A DNA stretch of 17,060 nt from assembly GCA_964576115.1 (NCBI GenBank), contig CAZNUA010000034.1:9904-26963 (forward strand), given 5' to 3'. A model generated the notes under the pieces. The model saw only the letters and a program-made list of their open reading frames with translations. It was not told where the DNA came from and searched no databases. The position numbers and the translations under genes were made by a program. Of the stretch, positions 15,169-17,060 are shown in pieces. This DNA is from CAYSYY01 sp964576115 [NCBI: uncultured Gemmatimonadota bacterium]. GTDB taxonomy: Bacteria > Blakebacterota > Blakebacteria > Blakebacterales. Every line of letters starts with the position of its first letter. Position 1 is the first letter of the stretch.

Positions 15169-16875
15169 ATGATCCGATCTGACCACCCTGAAAACCCCTC
15201 CCTCTTCCCGTTAACCGGCGCTGCCGGCGAGCCGCTGCGGGCCGATCGGGTACTCATTATCGGTCTTGACGGTGCCACCTGGTCGATTCTGGGTCCGGCG
15301 CTGGAAGGCGGCTACATGCCCCGGCTGGCGCATCTGGGCTCGACCGGCTGCAGCGGCGTATTGACCTCGGTCGTGCCGGCGATTACCCCGGCAGCCTGGT
15401 GCTCCTTCCAGACCGGCTCGGATCCCGGCCGGACGGGGATCGTCGATTTCACCCGTTTCGACCGCGCCGCGGGGTGCGAGGTGCCGGTCGATACCCGCCG
15501 TCTGCCCGAAACGCTCTGGGAACGAGTTGGCCGGGCCGGTCGCCGGGTGGGAGTGGTGAACCTGCCCATGACCTGGCCCCCGCGCGAGGTGAACGGATTT
15601 CTGGTCTCGGGTCTGCTCACCCCTTCGACCGGATCGGTCTTCACCCATCCTCCCGAACTGGGGTCGGAACTGCTCGAGGCCGTACCCGACTACCACATCT
15701 TCAATCTCGAAACAGCGGTCGAGGAAGCCAACCGGGAGAGCCTTGAGGCTTTCCTCGATTTCGCCGCCGCTACGGTCGCGACCCGGGCCGAAGCCGCCTG
15801 CTGGCTGGTGCGGCGCCAGCCGGTCGAGCTGCTGATGGTTCACTTTCAGGCGACCGATATCGTTCAGCACGTTCTCTGGCACTATCTCGATCCCGGCCAC
15901 GAGCGTTTCGATCCCGCGAAAAACCGGCTCATTTTCGAGCGGTTCTACGGCGCCCTCGACCGTGCTGTCGGAAGAGTGCTCGATACCTTCGCCGCACAAC
16001 GCTCCGATTCCCCGGTGACTTTCGTGATCTCCGATCATGGCTTTCAGCGGCATGCGAAGAGGTTCAACCTCTGGCTCTGGCTGGTGCAGCAGGGGTGGCT
16101 CATACCCGGGCTGGCGGGTGCTGCCGCTTTGAGCGACACGGTCGCCGGCGGGATTGTGACCGGGACGACGGCCGCCTTCCCGGAGAGCGATCCTCCGGTC
16201 GCATCGAGCAGCACCTGGAGTCAAGCACCGGTCGATCTCGCCACTTCCCGCGCCCTTTCGACCGGACGTAGCAACGAGGCCTTCATCTGGCTGCTGGTCG
16301 ACGATCCTGTGGAGCGTGACCGGATCGCGGACACGATCGTCACCGATCTGGAAGCGGTCCGCGACCCGCTCGACGGCGAGCCGCTCGTGGAAAGGGTCTG
16401 CCGCCGGGAGGATATCTGGAGCGGTCCCCGCCTCGAGGAATGTCCCGATCTGGTCGTGGTGCCGGCCGGACCGGTTTCAATCACCGGTCGGTTCGACCCT
16501 GGAACAGACCTGGTGATCCCGGTCGAACCCGGTCACGACTTCCATGCCGGCCGCCATCATCCCGACGGCATCATTATCGTGTCCGGGCCCGGAATTCTCC
16601 CCACTCCCGTTCCAGCTCACACAGTCGGGGGTGCCGGCACTGACGGCCCGGTCGCCACGCCGGATTCCGTACCCTTCACCGACCTGAAAACCCGTCTTGT
16701 CGATGTGGCTCCGGCCGTTCTGGCCCTGCTGGGTATCGAGGAAGAGGGCCCCGGTCGGGGAGAAGACGCCGCCAATACGGCCGAAGACGCTGCCCATACG
16801 CCCGGGGACGCTGTCTATACACCAGAGGAAAAGGCGATTATCGAAAAGCGCCTGCGGGATCTGGGTTATTTCTGA
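15169..16875 (+). CDS. Alkaline phosphatase superfamily (type I phosphodiesterase/phosphotransferase-like) protein
   Basis: The ATG at 15169 is preferred; an in-frame TTG at 15160 would add three residues, and neither has a clear ribosome binding site. The 568-residue product has the full metal site of the nucleotide pyrophosphatase/phosphodiesterase group: Asp34 in GLDGA, the likely nucleophile Thr73 in AITPAAWCSF, Asp230 and His234 in TDIVQHVLW, Asp289-His290 in SDHGF, and His463 in GRHHPDG. It ends with a LRDLGYF tail, a pattern known from this family. No signal peptide is seen, so it may be cytoplasmic or need another route. It lies 30 bp after the DPM-like gene and closes the operon. A role in cutting or transferring a phospho-group on a sugar or lipid intermediate is inference; the substrate is unknown. 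A triple repeat lies near its C-terminus. Confidence 0.92.
   Translation: MIRSDHPENPSLFPLTGAAGEPLRADRVLIIGLDGATWSILGPALEGGYMPRLAHLGSTGCSGVLTSVVPAITPAAWCSFQTGSDPGRTGIVDFTRFDRAAGCEVPVDTRRLPETLWERVGRAGRRVGVVNLPMTWPPREVNGFLVSGLLTPSTGSVFTHPPELGSELLEAVPDYHIFNLETAVEEANRESLEAFLDFAAATVATRAEAACWLVRRQPVELLMVHFQATDIVQHVLWHYLDPGHERFDPAKNRLIFERFYGALDRAVGRVLDTFAAQRSDSPVTFVISDHGFQRHAKRFNLWLWLVQQGWLIPGLAGAAALSDTVAGGIVTGTTAAFPESDPPVASSSTWSQAPVDLATSRALSTGRSNEAFIWLLVDDPVERDRIADTIVTDLEAVRDPLDGEPLVERVCRREDIWSGPRLEECPDLVVVPAGPVSITGRFDPGTDLVIPVEPGHDFHAGRHHPDGIIIVSGPGILPTPVPAHTVGGAGTDGPVATPDSVPFTDLKTRLVDVAPAVLALLGIEEEGPGRGEDAANTAEDAAHTPGDAVYTPEEKAIIEKRLRDLGYF
16762..16824 (+). repeat. Three degenerate 21-bp tandem repeats near the phosphatase C-terminus
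   Basis: Units at 16762-16782, 16783-16803 and 16804-16824 encode EDAANTA, EDAAHTP and GDAVYTP. They sit between the catalytic domain and the conserved EEKAIIEKRLRDLGYF end, in residues 532-552. They are in frame and differ by several bases each, so they are older than the repeats in the flippase tail. Confidence 0.7.
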
Positions 16876-16940
16876 CGACTGCTCATGGCGCTCTTGTGAG
16901 AGAGGGGGGGTAAGGGGGTATCCTCTGGGCAGCCTGTTTT

Positions 16941-16984
16941 TATAGTTAACAGTTGTATACTATAATATACATCCGTTAATTATA
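16941..16984. repeat. Nested inverted repeat in the AT-rich island
   Basis: The outer arms are TATAGTTAAC (16941-16950) and GTTAATTATA (16975-16984), which pair over ten positions with one G-T wobble. Inside, GTATA (16955-16959) and TATAC (16966-16970) form a 5-bp stem around CTATAA. This could be a protein-binding palindrome or a weak RNA hairpin; it lacks the GC stem and T-run of a terminator. Confidence 0.55.
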
Positions 16985-17005
16985 GTAAAAGTCCCTGCAA
17001 CGGGA

Positions 17006-17060
17006 ACATGTGTCCTCGCCGGTTCAGATCCGATCCTCGCGCGGATACATATGTCCTCGC
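17006..17060. repeat. Short direct repeats at the window edge
   Basis: ACATGTGTCCTCGC (17006-17019) recurs as ACATATGTCCTCGC (17047-17060) with one mismatch in 14. A third TCCTCGC lies between them at 17034-17040, so the heptamer starts at 17013, 17034 and 17054, spaced 21 and 20 bp. An ATCCG/CGGAT inverted repeat (17028-17032, 17042-17046) lies between the outer copies. The series runs off the window, so its extent is unknown. Confidence 0.5.

Larger units (their letters stand above)
16876..17060. other. Non-coding region at the window end, G-runs then AT-rich island
   Basis: No gene is visible in these 185 bases. After the phosphatase stop comes a G-rich part with G runs at 16904-16910, 16914-16918 and 16927-16929. 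Bases 16935-16990 are strikingly AT-rich against the GC-rich surroundings and include TATAAT at 16961-16966; no good -35 sits 16-18 bp upstream. A clear intrinsic terminator for the operon was not found. Short direct repeats follow up to the edge. Confidence 0.5.

Noticed and set aside
15211-16224. A 337-codon minus-strand frame opposite the phosphatase-fold gene
   Set aside because: The plus strand carries the full metal-site motif set; the antisense product has no recognisable pattern.
16904-16929. Possible G-quadruplex from the G-runs after the operon
   Set aside because: Four G3 runs can be counted only by splitting the G7 run and using a long last loop. The evidence is too thin for a call.

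Overview
The window is a GC-rich bacterial surface-glycan locus. Every gene is bacterial in style: Shine-Dalgarno sites, 4-nt stop/start overlaps and lipobox signal peptides. Third codon positions are mostly G or C. Six-bladed beta-propeller lipoproteins, a YfhO-type membrane protein and an alkaline-phosphatase-fold protein ending in an LRxLGY-type tail fit an uncultivated didermic lineage (for example the FCB or Gemmatimonadota neighbourhood). No marker gene is present, so the taxonomy is inference only. There are no RNA genes, CRISPR arrays or recognisable transposase genes.

Layout. (1) 1-3912, plus strand: four glycosyltransferases. They are a 5'-truncated polyprenyl-phosphate type GT2 with two C-terminal membrane helices, a GT4, a degenerate GT2 and a WbbL-like GT2. 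They are closely packed, and two of the three junctions are ATGA or GTGA overlaps. (2) 3945-5577, minus strand: a sugar-nucleotide pair, an RmlC-type 3,5-epimerase followed by an extended-SDR epimerase/dehydratase/reductase. (3) 5782-8091: two convergent beta-propeller lipoprotein genes; the plus-strand copy is split by a frameshift. (4) 8313-16875, plus strand: a tight operon of GT2, YfhO-family multi-pass protein, Wzx/MVF-type flippase, RmlD-like reductase, dolichol-phosphate-mannose-synthase-like GT2, and an alkaline-phosphatase-superfamily enzyme. Each junction up to the phosphatase is a stop/start overlap or a gap of a few bases. (5) 16876-17060: a non-coding end with G-runs, an AT-rich nested inverted repeat and short direct repeats, cut by the window edge.

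How the genes fit together (inference). RmlC, the SDR and RmlD supply deoxy-sugar nucleotides. The DPM-like enzyme and the first GT2 charge polyprenyl phosphate with a sugar. The GT4 and GT2 enzymes extend a lipid-linked glycan, the flippase moves it across the inner membrane, and YfhO and the phosphatase-fold enzyme could transfer or modify it on the outer face. No polymerase (Wzy), priming transferase, RmlA or RmlB is visible, so the locus or its pathway continues elsewhere. A recurrent oddity is low-complexity, in-frame tandem-repeat tails or linkers in several unrelated proteins of the locus.
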